From Cetobacterium_A somerae (GTDB taxonomy: Bacteria > Fusobacteriota > Fusobacteriia > Fusobacteriales > Fusobacteriaceae): 64,000 nucleotides of DNA. Both the position numbers and the translations under genes were made by a program. The DNA lies in NCBI RefSeq assembly GCF_044784365.2, contig NZ_CP173065.2. One strand, 5' to 3'. The notes below the pieces were generated by a model. It had not been told where the DNA came from, made no database searches, and saw nothing but the letters and a program-made list of their open reading frames with translations. Positions 13,601 through 22,101 of the stretch are shown in pieces (position 1 is the first letter of the stretch; every line of letters starts with the position of its first letter).

Positions 13601-14764
13601 ATGAATGGATCAAAATATTTGGCTAAGAGATTTCAAAATAAAGAGGAAACAACTTTTAAATCTATTGATGAATCAGAAAAAAATCAAATTATAAATTTAG
13701 GAATTGGAGATTTAGATATACATACTGATAAAATCATTATAAATTCAGCTTTTCAAGATGCATTAAATGGTCATACTCACTATACTGATCCTTTAGGAGA
13801 TTTAGAACTTCGTGAAGAGATTATTAAATATCATAAAACTGAGTTTAATAACTATAATGTTAATCTTGATGAAGTTATTGTTTTATCTGGAGCTTGTCAT
13901 GGAATGTATTTAGCTTTACAAGCCACACTAAATGAAGGGGATGAGGTTATTGTAATTGCACCATTTTTCCCTGTTTATGTGGACCAAATAAAAGAAGCTA
14001 AAGGAAATCCAGTTATTGTTCATACAACTATTGAAAATAACTATCAAATTATCAAAGAGGATTTAGAAAAAGCTATTACAAATAAAACTAAAGGTATTAT
14101 TATAAACACTCCATCTAATCCTACAGGAGTTTGTTACTCTCTAGAAAGTTTAGAGATTGTTAGTGAATTAGCTAAAAAATATGATCTACTTGTTTATGCT
14201 GATGATATCTATGATTTTTATGATTATTCTAATAGTTTTATTCCAATCTATACTTTAAGTGGAATGAAAGAACGAACTATTTCTGTTTGTAGCTTTTCTA
14301 AAAATTTTGCTATGACAGGTTGGAGAGTTGGATATAACATTGCACCTAAAGCTATTGTAGATACAATTAGAAAAATAAATGAAGTTATTGTTTACAGTGC
14401 ATCAGCTATCTCCCAAAGAGCAGCACTTGCAGCTTTAAAAAATAGAAAGCATGTAAAAAATAGTGTTGTTCCTCTATATAAAGAGAGGGTTGAATACAGT
14501 TTAAATAGAATTAACAATATCCATGGTTTAAAAGCTTTTACTCCTCAAGGTGGAATATATATTTTCATAGATATTAGTGAGACTAATCTAAACTCTATTG
14601 AATATTCAGACTATCTTTTTGAAAAATTAAAAGTTAAAGTTATTCCAGGAAAGCCTTTTGGTGATGATAAAGCAGTTAGAATAGCTTGTTCAAATAGTTT
14701 AGAAGTTTTAAAAGAAGCTTTTGATAGAATTGAAAAAAATTCAATAAACAATATGGGAAGGTGA
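13601..14764 (+). CDS. PLP-dependent class I/II aminotransferase (aromatic/methionine type, YbdL/PatA-like)
   Basis: This fold-type I aminotransferase has LSGACHGMYLALQAT, NTPSNPTGVCYS (PLP-phosphate region), ADDIYDFYDY (ring-stacking Asp and Tyr), the Schiff-base Lys in CSFSKNFAMTGWRVGY, and the C-terminal Arg in AVRIACSNS that binds the substrate carboxylate. It converts an amino acid and a 2-oxo acid. Its kin (YbdL, aromatic aminotransferases) act on Met, Phe, Tyr and His, matching the leader peptide. I prefer ATG 13601 because GGGGG lies eight bases before it; ATG 13595 is only two bases from that site. It is tightly spaced between the dehydrogenase and the permease. Confidence 0.88.
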   Translation: MNGSKYLAKRFQNKEETTFKSIDESEKNQIINLGIGDLDIHTDKIIINSAFQDALNGHTHYTDPLGDLELREEIIKYHKTEFNNYNVNLDEVIVLSGACHGMYLALQATLNEGDEVIVIAPFFPVYVDQIKEAKGNPVIVHTTIENNYQIIKEDLEKAITNKTKGIIINTPSNPTGVCYSLESLEIVSELAKKYDLLVYADDIYDFYDYSNSFIPIYTLSGMKERTISVCSFSKNFAMTGWRVGYNIAPKAIVDTIRKINEVIVYSASAISQRAALAALKNRKHVKNSVVPLYKERVEYSLNRINNIHGLKAFTPQGGIYIFIDISETNLNSIEYSDYLFEKLKVKVIPGKPFGDDKAVRIACSNSLEVLKEAFDRIEKNSINNMGR

Positions 14765-14768
14765 AAAA

Positions 14769-15785
14769 ATGAAAATAAAAGAGCTAATCTTTAAAATATT
14801 AAATGGTATGAGTTTAGGAATAGTTGCTACTCTTATTCCTTCAGCAATTCTTGGGGAGATTGCAAAAAGTTTAAATTTAGTAAGTATATTAAATCTAACA
14901 AAAATATCTACAAGTTTACTTCCTTTTGCAATTGGAACTGGAGTTTCATATCAATTAAGTTTCACTCCTTTAGAAAGTATATGTGTTTCTGTTGCTACTT
15001 TTATTGGATCAGGTGTTGTATCCTTTGTCAATGGGAATATAGTTTTGACTGGAACTGGTGATGTTGTTAATGCTGGTGTAACAGCATTTATTGCATCTTT
15101 AGCTATCTACCTTTTTAGAGATAAAGTGAAGGGATTAAGTATGGTAGCTCTTCCTATCTTAATTTCAACTGCAGTTGGATGGATTGGTTTAAATCTTTTA
15201 CCTTATGTTAGTAAAGTTAATGGAGCCATCGGCCTTACTGTTGAAGAAGTTGTTAAAATGCAACCTCTTTTAACTGGTGGAATTATAGCTATTATATTTT
15301 CTATTCTCATTATTTCACCATTTTCTACTGTTGGAATAGCTCTTGCTGTAAATCTTGGTGGTATAGCTGCTGGCGCTGCAAACCTTGGAGTTTGCGCTGC
15401 TGCTTTTGGACTTGCCTTAGCTGGGCTTAAAGTTAATCCTATTGGTATAACTTTAGTTCCTGTTTTAGGTTCTGCTAAAATACAAATGGCTAACTTTGTT
15501 AAAAATCCACTTATTATTGTTCCAATAGTCATTAATGCATTTACATTGGGAGTTTTAGGAGCTTTATTTAATATTAAAGGAACTGCTTTTAGTGCTGGTT
15601 TTGGAATTAGTGGTTTAATTGGACCAATTAACGCCTTAAATCATCTATCTTGGAATTTAAAAAATATACTTCTTGTAGTTACTTTATTCATTATTTTGCC
15701 AATCGTTTTTGGATATATTTGTAATTTTATTTTTATAAATAAGTTAGTTTTAATTAAAGAGGAAGACTATAAAGTAACTATATAG
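14769..15785 (+). CDS. PTS_EIIC_2-like integral membrane transporter
   Basis: The 338-residue protein is almost wholly hydrophobic, with about ten membrane segments, Gly/Ala-rich helices and a conserved-looking NPIGITLVP...IQMANFVKNP loop near residues 220-250. It resembles the stand-alone EIIC-like family (PTS_EIIC_2) that lacks EIIA and EIIB domains. No phosphorylation domain or site is present. Located four bases after the aminotransferase stop, it is probably translated from the same mRNA and may import the amino acid or export the hydroxy- or oxo-acid product. Substrate is unknown; the operon context suggests it is not a sugar. Confidence 0.72.
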   Translation: MKIKELIFKILNGMSLGIVATLIPSAILGEIAKSLNLVSILNLTKISTSLLPFAIGTGVSYQLSFTPLESICVSVATFIGSGVVSFVNGNIVLTGTGDVVNAGVTAFIASLAIYLFRDKVKGLSMVALPILISTAVGWIGLNLLPYVSKVNGAIGLTVEEVVKMQPLLTGGIIAIIFSILIISPFSTVGIALAVNLGGIAAGAANLGVCAAAFGLALAGLKVNPIGITLVPVLGSAKIQMANFVKNPLIIVPIVINAFTLGVLGALFNIKGTAFSAGFGISGLIGPINALNHLSWNLKNILLVVTLFIILPIVFGYICNFIFINKLVLIKEEDYKVTI

Positions 15786-15870
15786 TTGAAACCTTAATTC
15801 TTTGAAAAAAAGTGCACTGTTTTTAGTATTAGATTTCTATATTGTACTTAGTTTTAAAACTATATATTTT

Positions 15871-15880
15871 GTGATATAAT
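15871..15880 (+). promoter_or_regulatory. Extended -10 promoter of the MipA gene
   Basis: TGATATAAT at 15872-15880 has a TG extension and lies about 36 bases before the start at 15917. The -35 is weak. Confidence 0.55.
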
Positions 15881-15916
15881 TGTTCCGTTATAAATCTATA
15901 TATTTGGAGGAACATT

Positions 15917-16663
15917 ATGAAAAAAATTATTTTTGGAATTTTAGCCATGACTTTGTCTACTATGGCTTTGGCAGAGAATAGATATGGCGTGGGAGCTGGG
16001 GTTGGAGTTTCTAATAGTATCTATAAGGGAGCTGAAGATAAAGCTTATCCTGTACCGCTTTTAGATGTTAACTATGGTAACTTCTATATTAAAGGAATTA
16101 CTCCTGGATACTTCTTCTTTAAAGGTGAAGATCTATCTCTATCTGTATTTGTTGATCCTATGGCTGGTTTCCCTATTAAAGCTAAAGATATGGGACATGG
16201 TTATACTAATATTGATGACAGAGACTTCCAAGCTATGGTTGGATTAAGAGCTGACCTAAATACAGGAGTTGCTGGAATTAGAACTGGAGCTTCTGTTCAA
16301 TTTGGTGAGCATGGTTCTGAAGCAAAATTAAGTGCTTTTAGACCTTACAATATTAATAATAAATTTACTTTAGTTCCGGGAGTTTATGTTAAAGGATTCT
16401 CTGGAGATTACACAGATTACTATTTTGGTGTAACATCAGACGAAGTTAATAGATCATCAACTGATAAATTAACTAGAGAATACAAAGCTGATACTGCATA
16501 TTCAATTGGAGCAAATTTATCAGCTGAATATAAATATAATGAAAAGGTATCTTTCATAGGAATTTTAGGAGTAGAGAAATTCTCTAGTGAGATTACAGAT
16601 TCTCCTATTGTTAATGATGATCCTCTATTTATTGCAAGTATTGGGGCAAAATACTTCTTCTAA
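15917..16663 (+). CDS. MipA/OmpV-family outer-membrane protein
   Basis: The 248-residue protein has a cleavable signal (MKKIIFGILAMTLSTMALAE, cut after ALA) and then beta-strands to a C-terminal Phe (IGAKYFF), an outer-membrane barrel. GVGAGVGVSNSIYKGAEDKAYPVPLLDVNYGNFYI is typical of the MipA/OmpV start. The family includes E. coli MipA, linked to murein hydrolase scaffolding, and OmpV porin-like proteins; the exact role here is unknown. ATG follows GGAGGA. Monocistronic, with a terminator shared with the convergent dedA-like gene. Confidence 0.9.
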   Translation: MKKIIFGILAMTLSTMALAENRYGVGAGVGVSNSIYKGAEDKAYPVPLLDVNYGNFYIKGITPGYFFFKGEDLSLSVFVDPMAGFPIKAKDMGHGYTNIDDRDFQAMVGLRADLNTGVAGIRTGASVQFGEHGSEAKLSAFRPYNINNKFTLVPGVYVKGFSGDYTDYYFGVTSDEVNRSSTDKLTREYKADTAYSIGANLSAEYKYNEKVSFIGILGVEKFSSEITDSPIVNDDPLFIASIGAKYFF

Positions 16664-16664
16664 T

Positions 16665-16696
16665 AAAAAAGACTAACTTAAAGTTAGTCTTTTTTA
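16665..16696. terminator. Bidirectional terminator
   Basis: AAAAAAGACTAACT and AGTTAGTCTTTTTT arms lie between the convergent MipA and DedA genes and overlap the latter's stop region. Confidence 0.85.
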
Positions 16697-17286
16697 TTTC
16701 TTCTCATTTTTAAAATTTTATAACCTACATAAACTAATGCTAATAGTGCAACTAAATATTTATATCTAACTATATATGTATTTATAATATGCTCATAGTC
16801 TTTATATAATGTTCCTACACTTACCATAAATGCAACGTATATTCCTGCTCCAAGTCCTGTAAAAATACTGAACTTATATATATTCATCTCTAAGATTCCA
16901 GGAGGAAAAGATATATACTGTCTTACTACTGGTATAAATCTTCCTAAAAATACTATTAGTTCTCCTCTCTTATCAAATAAATTTTCCATTTGAGCCAACC
17001 TATTTTCATCTAAAAAAAGATATTTTCCATATTTTAAAAGAAGATTTCTTCCCAAAGTTCTTCCAAGAAAATAGTTTAAACCTGCTCCACCCAAACTTCC
17101 TAAAGTTCCTGCTAATAGTACTGGTATAAAACTCATCTCTTTAGTTCCTATCAAATATCCTGCTGGAAGTAGTGCAACTTCTGAAGGAAAAGGTATAAAT
17201 GAAGATTCTAAAAACATCATTATAAAAATTCCAAAATAACCTAAACTCATAAAAAACTCACTAGCTTGTTTTATTAACTCTTCCAC
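16684..17286 (-). CDS. DedA-family membrane protein (VTT domain)
   Basis: The 200-residue protein has the DedA pattern: an amphipathic start, FLESSFIPFPSEVALLPAGYL (conserved E and P residues), GTLGSLGGAGLNYFLGRTLGR, and VFLGRFIPVVRQYISFPPGILEM with the conserved Arg and Pro-Gly. It has about five membrane segments and a basic tail. DedA/VTT proteins include scramblases and transporters of lipid carriers such as undecaprenyl phosphate; the exact substrate here is not known. It is 15 bases downstream of the winged-helix gene and probably cotranscribed with it. Confidence 0.93.
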   Translation of the reverse strand: MEELIKQASEFFMSLGYFGIFIMMFLESSFIPFPSEVALLPAGYLIGTKEMSFIPVLLAGTLGSLGGAGLNYFLGRTLGRNLLLKYGKYLFLDENRLAQMENLFDKRGELIVFLGRFIPVVRQYISFPPGILEMNIYKFSIFTGLGAGIYVAFMVSVGTLYKDYEHIINTYIVRYKYLVALLALVYVGYKILKMRRNKKD

Positions 17287-17301
17287 ATTCTCTCCTTCTA
17301 C

Positions 17302-17838
17302 TTAAATTATAACAACATTTGGTAATTCTAATAACTTTTCTTTCTCTATCTCTGTTATCTCTCCTCTTAAAGTTATTGTATGACCATACTCTTTTTGAAG
17401 AGTTTCAAACCGTTCATTTAAAATAGCTTTTACATTTAACTCTTGAGAATATGGAAAGTCTATTACGCAGTATATCGCTTTAATTATTTCCTCTTTAATA
17501 TTATTATCAAGTTTATTTTGTAAAGCTTTATTGTACGTTTTAAAAGCCTCTCTTAATTCAAACTCCATATTTTCATCTAACTCTTTTGCTTTTCTTTCTC
17601 CAAATTTTGTCAATTTATAGTATGTATGATTTCTATGCTTAACAACTACATTCTCTTCTTTAGTTTTATACTCAACCATTATATTTTCAACTCGCTCTAA
17701 TACTTTATTCTTAATTAGAGCTCTAACACTTTCTCTAACTTCATTTTGATTTTCAAGTATTCGATTAGCTAATTTTGATATAAATGTAGGTCCTATTTTA
17801 TATATTGTTAATACTATTTTTTTTTCTAATTCACTCAT
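17302..17838 (-). CDS. Winged-helix domain protein of unknown function
   Basis: This 178-residue protein has an N-terminal winged-helix-like segment (residues 1-85: ISKLANRILENQNEVRESVRALIKNKVLERVE, then a beta hairpin and YYKLTKFGERKAKEL). A helical region and a short alpha/beta end follow (ERFETLQKEYGHTITLRGEITEIEKE). It looks like a regulator that senses through its C-terminal part. I do not recognise a specific family beyond wHTH. It lies directly upstream of the dedA-like gene, so it may regulate membrane functions. Confidence 0.6.
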   Translation of the reverse strand: MSELEKKIVLTIYKIGPTFISKLANRILENQNEVRESVRALIKNKVLERVENIMVEYKTKEENVVVKHRNHTYYKLTKFGERKAKELDENMEFELREAFKTYNKALQNKLDNNIKEEIIKAIYCVIDFPYSQELNVKAILNERFETLQKEYGHTITLRGEITEIEKEKLLELPNVVII

Positions 17839-17906
17839 ATTTAATATTTACTCCTAAGTTTTTTCATATTATATCATAATTTTGGTAAAAATTTAGTAAA
17901 TAAAAA

Positions 17907-17935
17907 GGATGAAAGTTTTCATCTTTCATCCATTA
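17907..17935 (-). terminator. Terminator of the sigma-factor gene
   Basis: GGATGAAAG/CTTTCATCC arms (17907-17915 and 17923-17931) with a T run on the minus strand, directly after the sigma stop. Confidence 0.85.
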
Positions 17936-17943
17936 TTTTTATA

Positions 17944-18534
17944 TTAATCTCTAGTGTATTCTGATAAATATCCTAGAATTTTTTTTCTTACTCTTTGAAT
18001 TGCATTATCTATTTTTTTAGAAGGTTCTTCTAGCATATCTGCAATCTCATTATATTTATACTGTTTACAAGTATAGAAAAATACTTTTTTTTCTAAAGGT
18101 GTTAAATTATTATTTAAAAACTCTCCTAACATCTCTACTAATTCTTTCCCTATAAGAATATCCTCTGGAGAATAAAAATTTACAGATGGTTTTGCATATT
18201 GAACTAAGTCATCTAAATTAATATCTTTATCTCCAATTATTGATGTATTTAACTTTTGATTTCTATTTGAATTTGACGATTTTACTGCTGTAATAATCTG
18301 TCTTTTTATACATAGATTTGCAAAAGTACTAAAACATACCTCTCTTGTTTCGTCAAATGACTTTACTGCCTTCATAAGACCTATATACCCCTCTTGAAGT
18401 AGATCATCAATGTCTCCGCCTTTTATAAAAAAGTTTTTACTGTTTCTTAAAATATCACCTTTATATTTTAAAAAAACTTTTTCCATAGCCTCTTCATCAC
18501 CACTTTTTGCCAACATTACATCTCTTTCATCCAT
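17944..18534 (-). CDS. SigH-like sigma-70-family factor
   Basis: The 196-residue protein has sigma region 2 (residues about 10-90: DIDDLLQEGYIGLMKAVKSFDETREVCFSTFANLCIKRQI) and region 4 (about 140-190: LTPLEKKVFFYTCKQYKYNEIADMLEEPSKKIDNAIQRVRKKI), with no region 1 or full region 3. The closest class is Spo0H/SigH (sigma-30). It would direct RNA polymerase to alternative promoters, in related Gram-positives for competence or stationary phase; its role in this non-sporulating lineage is unknown. No anti-sigma gene is adjacent. Start ATG at 18534 follows GGGGGC. Confidence 0.85.
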   Translation of the reverse strand: MDERDVMLAKSGDEEAMEKVFLKYKGDILRNSKNFFIKGGDIDDLLQEGYIGLMKAVKSFDETREVCFSTFANLCIKRQIITAVKSSNSNRNQKLNTSIIGDKDINLDDLVQYAKPSVNFYSPEDILIGKELVEMLGEFLNNNLTPLEKKVFFYTCKQYKYNEIADMLEEPSKKIDNAIQRVRKKILGYLSEYTRD

Positions 18535-18765
18535 TAGTCTGCCCCCTTAACTATTTAACGGTAAAAAAAGTAAAATTAAGCTCTCCCCTAAGCTGTAAAA
18601 ATTTTTAATTGTCCTTCACTATGAAAAAATAATACCATATTTTTTTTTTTATTTAAACGTTCCAATTTTTCTTTTTCATTCATATTCTTTGAAACATATA
18701 ACAATATTCTAATATAATACTTTTGATAATTTATTTTCATTTTTTAAGTATTTTGAAAATAAAAT

Positions 18766-18794
18766 TTGACACAGTTATTTTTTTTTGATACTCT
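18766..18794 (+). promoter_or_regulatory. Promoter of the peptide-binding lipoprotein gene
   Basis: TTGACA (18766-18771), 17 bases, then TGATACTCT with an extended TG motif. The -10 itself is a poor match. The rest of the 18535-18827 gap is AT-rich with no other clear feature. Confidence 0.5.
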
Positions 18795-18827
18795 TATTAA
18801 AATAATTAAATACTAAGGGGGAGTTTT

Positions 18828-20339
18828 ATGAAAAAAATATTTAAATTATTACTACTAGTTATATTTTTTATTAGTTGTGGAAAAGAAAAAGAATCTGAAA
18901 AACAAGCAGCAACATCTAAAGAGAATAAATTAATTTATACACAAAGTAGTGAATCTGTAACTCTTCATCCTCATGAAGCTACAGACGTATATTCTAGAAG
19001 AATAATTTCAAATATTTTTGATAGACTTATTGAAACTGATGAAAATTTAAAAATAGTTCCTGGATTAGCTGAAAGTTGGGAGCAACTATCCCCTACTGAA
19101 TTAAAGTTTAATTTAAGAAAAGGTGTTAAATTTCAAAATGGAGAAGAATTAACTTCTGAAGATATAAAATATACTTTGGAAAATGCTAAAAATTCATCTA
19201 AGGTTGGAACTCTTTATTCAGCAATTGATACTGTTGAAACTCCTGATAAATATACTGCTATTGTTAAAACAACAGCTCCATCAGGTTCATTAATACATCA
19301 TTTAACACATATAACAGCTTCTATTTTAAATAAAAATTATTATGAAAATACAAAAGACGTTAATCATTCTCCTATGGGTACAGGTGCATATGCATTAGCA
19401 GAATGGAAACCTGGATCATATATGACATTAAAAAGAAATGATGAGTACTTTAGGGGTAAACCTGCTATTGAAATTGTTGAAGTAAGAGCAATTCCAGAAG
19501 AAAATAGTAGAGTTATTGCCATTGAAACTGGAGAACATCACATTACAGGAGATATTGACTCTATTGGTAGAAAAATTCTTGGAGATAGAAAAGATATTCG
19601 AGTTGATGAAATTAGCTCTCTTGGCGTAGGATACTTAGGTATTAATACTGGTAAAGGTGCTCTTCAGAATAAAAATGTTAGAAAAGCTATTGCAATGGGA
19701 ATTAATAGAGACATTATTATTGAATCTGTTTTAAGTGGTGCTGTAGAAAAAGCCAACAGTATCTTAGGGCCTGGAGTAGTGGGATATTCTAAAGAAACTG
19801 CCCCATTTGAATATAATCCTGAAGAAGCTAAAAAGCTTTTAGAAGAATCTGGTTATAAAGATTTAAGTTTAACTTTAGTTACAAGTAACAATGAACTTAG
19901 AAAACAAATGGCTGAAATTATACAAGCTCAATTAAAAGATATTGGAATTAATATTAAAATTGAAATCTTAGAGTGGGCTGCATTTCTAACTGCAACTGGA
20001 ACAGGAAAAAGTGACCTTTTTATGCTTGGATGGTCAAACTCATCTGGAGATGCTGATTACGGTATAGGTTCTGTTCTTCACAGTAGTATGAAAGGGTCTT
20101 CTGGTAATAGAAGCTTCTTTGATAATCCCACTTTCGATGCTCTTTTAGATAAAGGAAAAATCGAATTAGATTCTACTAAAAGATCTGAGTTATATGCTCA
20201 AGCTCAAAATATTATGAATGAGGAAGTTCCTGTTTTACCAATCTACTTTATGCCTGCAAGTGCTGGTATTAGAGAGGAAGTTAAAGGATTTGTTCAATCA
20301 CCTATTAATAATCCTACTTTTTATAAATTATCATTTTAA
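18828..20339 (+). CDS. Peptide ABC transporter substrate-binding lipoprotein (SBP family 5)
   Basis: The 503-residue protein starts with a lipoprotein signal (Cys17 in FFISCGK) and continues as a DppA/OppA/NikA family 5 binding protein. Landmarks are TLHPHEATDVYSRRIISNIFDRLIE, LAESWEQ...FNLRKGVKFQNGEELTSEDIKYTLE, MGTGAYALAEWKPG and NVRKAIAMGINRD. It would bind peptides or similar ligands at the outer face of the inner membrane. No Dpp/Opp permease or ATPase genes are adjacent, so the transporter partners are elsewhere. GGGGGAG precedes ATG. It shares a terminator with the convergent dipeptidase gene. Confidence 0.92.
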   Translation: MKKIFKLLLLVIFFISCGKEKESEKQAATSKENKLIYTQSSESVTLHPHEATDVYSRRIISNIFDRLIETDENLKIVPGLAESWEQLSPTELKFNLRKGVKFQNGEELTSEDIKYTLENAKNSSKVGTLYSAIDTVETPDKYTAIVKTTAPSGSLIHHLTHITASILNKNYYENTKDVNHSPMGTGAYALAEWKPGSYMTLKRNDEYFRGKPAIEIVEVRAIPEENSRVIAIETGEHHITGDIDSIGRKILGDRKDIRVDEISSLGVGYLGINTGKGALQNKNVRKAIAMGINRDIIIESVLSGAVEKANSILGPGVVGYSKETAPFEYNPEEAKKLLEESGYKDLSLTLVTSNNELRKQMAEIIQAQLKDIGINIKIEILEWAAFLTATGTGKSDLFMLGWSNSSGDADYGIGSVLHSSMKGSSGNRSFFDNPTFDALLDKGKIELDSTKRSELYAQAQNIMNEEVPVLPIYFMPASAGIREEVKGFVQSPINNPTFYKLSF

Positions 20340-20354
20340 TTTATCTAAATAGAA

Positions 20355-20387
20355 TAAAAAACTACCTCAAAAGAGGTAGTTTTTTTA
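20355..20387. terminator. Bidirectional terminator
   Basis: AAAACTACCTC/GAGGTAGTTTT arms separate the binding-protein gene and the PepV operon. Confidence 0.88.
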
Positions 20388-21791
20388 TACTAATTCTAAA
20401 ACTCCTAAAGCATACATTAGCATTCCTTGCTTTAACATATCTAAATCCATTTTCTCATCAAATCCATGAGGATTTCCCTTAAACTCTTTAAAGTTTGGTC
20501 CAAATGCAACTGTATTTGGCATAAGTTTTGCATATGTTCCCCCTCCTAAAGCTACAGGTTTATCATCTCTATCTGTTATCTCTTTAAAAACTTTTTGAAG
20601 TTTTTCAACCAATGGATGCTCTGTAGGAAAATATAGGGGTGCATTATGATTCTCTTTTACAAACTCTATATTATTTTCTCCTCCTACTTTACTAAGTGTA
20701 GCATCTAACTGTTTTTCATTAGTAGTCACAGGATATCTAATATTAAACTTAACATATATTGATAAAGATTTTTTTTCCTGAGTTGTTTTTACAATTCCAC
20801 AACTTAAAGTTAAATCACCTGTTTCTTCATTTTTAGTTTTTATATCTAATCCACTTCCGTCAGTTTCTACTCCAACAACACTATCCATAAAATTAACAAA
20901 TCTTTTTAAAGAATCCCTTTCAGATATAACTTTATTTAAAAATCTAAATAACCATGTTATTGGATTTATACCTCTTTGTGGGGAGCTTGCGTGAGCTGGT
21001 ACTCCTTTACATGTAACTTCTAAACAGTTTTCTTTTTCTAAAACTTCAATTTTACATGGAGTATCTTTAAATTTTTCCAACTCTTTTAAAACCTTTTCAA
21101 ATAAATCTTTTTTTAAAAATACTTTAGCCTCTTCAGGAACTACATTTGATCTTGTTCCTCCAACTATATCTAATATTGAACTATTTTCCTTTGTAAAAGT
21201 ATCTTTAAAAGAGAATGTATATATCCCCTTTTCTGAAAATACAACTGGAAATTGCCCATCTGGAGTAAATGCATATTTTGGAGCTTTTTCTTTAGATAAG
21301 TAATACTTTATATCCTCATCTCCACTCTCTTCATTTGTTCCAAATATTATTCTAACTCTATGATTAAAACTTGGAACACACTCTTTTAGAGCTTTCATTG
21401 AATGTAGTGCTGAGATTATTGGTCCTTTATTATCTAAAGCACCTCTTGAAATCATATTTTTCCCAACTATATCTCCACTATATGGCGGTACACTCCATTT
21501 TGAGTGATCTCCCTCTGGTACCACATCTATATGACCTAAAACTCCTATGTACTCTTCTCCCTCTCCAAATTCAGCATAACCAATGTAATTATCTAAATTT
21601 ACAGTTTTAAACCCTAGATCTTTTGCTATTTTTAATGTTTCTTCCAATCCTTTTTTTAATCCTAAACCAAAGGGAGCACCGATGGTGCTCTCCTCTTTTA
21701 CAGTTTTAATTTTAACAATTTTTTGGATATCTTTTAAAGTATCTTGAAAGTGTTCATCTATATAGTTCTCTAGAGTTTCTCTAGTATTCAA
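20385..21791 (-). CDS. pepV: M20-family dipeptidase (PepV-like)
   Basis: This zinc metallopeptidase of family M20 has GVLGHIDVVPEGD (metal His and catalytic Asp), RGALDNKGP (bridging Asp), FGTNEESGDEDI (catalytic Glu and metal Glu) and a C-terminal His in GNPHGFDEKM. The lid domain lies between residues about 180 and 390. It cleaves dipeptides in the cytoplasm. TTG at 21791 is the likely start, four bases after GAGGAG; an in-frame TTG at 21803 would overlap the EIIB gene. As the last gene of a PTS/glycosylasparaginase operon it could process aspartyl or other short peptides freed from glycopeptides. Confidence 0.88.
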   Translation of the reverse strand: MNTRETLENYIDEHFQDTLKDIQKIVKIKTVKEESTIGAPFGLGLKKGLEETLKIAKDLGFKTVNLDNYIGYAEFGEGEEYIGVLGHIDVVPEGDHSKWSVPPYSGDIVGKNMISRGALDNKGPIISALHSMKALKECVPSFNHRVRIIFGTNEESGDEDIKYYLSKEKAPKYAFTPDGQFPVVFSEKGIYTFSFKDTFTKENSSILDIVGGTRSNVVPEEAKVFLKKDLFEKVLKELEKFKDTPCKIEVLEKENCLEVTCKGVPAHASSPQRGINPITWLFRFLNKVISERDSLKRFVNFMDSVVGVETDGSGLDIKTKNEETGDLTLSCGIVKTTQEKKSLSIYVKFNIRYPVTTNEKQLDATLSKVGGENNIEFVKENHNAPLYFPTEHPLVEKLQKVFKEITDRDDKPVALGGGTYAKLMPNTVAFGPNFKEFKGNPHGFDEKMDLDMLKQGMLMYALGVLELV

Positions 21792-21792
21792 A

Positions 21793-22101
21793 CTACTCCT
21801 CAATTAATGAAAGAGCAAAATCTAATATTTTATCACCTTTCATCATTCCATAGTCCATCATATTTATAACTTCAACTTTTTTTCCAACACCTTGAGCTAT
21901 CTTATTAAGCTCATCTTTTCTAAATTTAACTTGAGGCCCTAGTAAAAATGTATCATATTTATCTAAGTTCTCTTGGAACATCTCTAATCCAACAGCTTTT
22001 ATCTCTACAGGTATTCCTCTTTTTTCTGCTGATTCTAACATTTTTTTAACAACTATACTTGTTGACATCCCTGCTGAACAAAGTAGTAATATTTTTTTCA
22101 T
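21793..22101 (-). CDS. PTS EIIB component, lactose/cellobiose family
   Basis: The 102-residue EIIB starts MKKILLLCSAGMSTS, with phospho-accepting Cys8 in the P-loop, and has the family's DTFLLGPQVKF segment. It accepts phosphate from EIIA and phosphorylates the substrate entering through EIIC. The start overlaps the EIIC stop by one base and the end touches the dipeptidase start, so it is translationally coupled. Family substrates are cellobiose, chitobiose and lactose; the glycosylasparaginase in the operon points to an N-acetylglucosamine conjugate. Confidence 0.95.
   Translation of the reverse strand: MKKILLLCSAGMSTSIVVKKMLESAEKRGIPVEIKAVGLEMFQENLDKYDTFLLGPQVKFRKDELNKIAQGVGKKVEVINMMDYGMMKGDKILDFALSLIEE

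Noticed and set aside
15203..15532. Minus-strand open frame of 109 codons inside the EIIC-like permease
   Set aside because: Ala/Pro/Ile-rich antisense shadow of a membrane protein, with no start signal.
15786..15830. Terminator after the EIIC-like gene
   Set aside because: Only the short palindrome AGTGCACT with a T stretch is present; the stem is too short to call.
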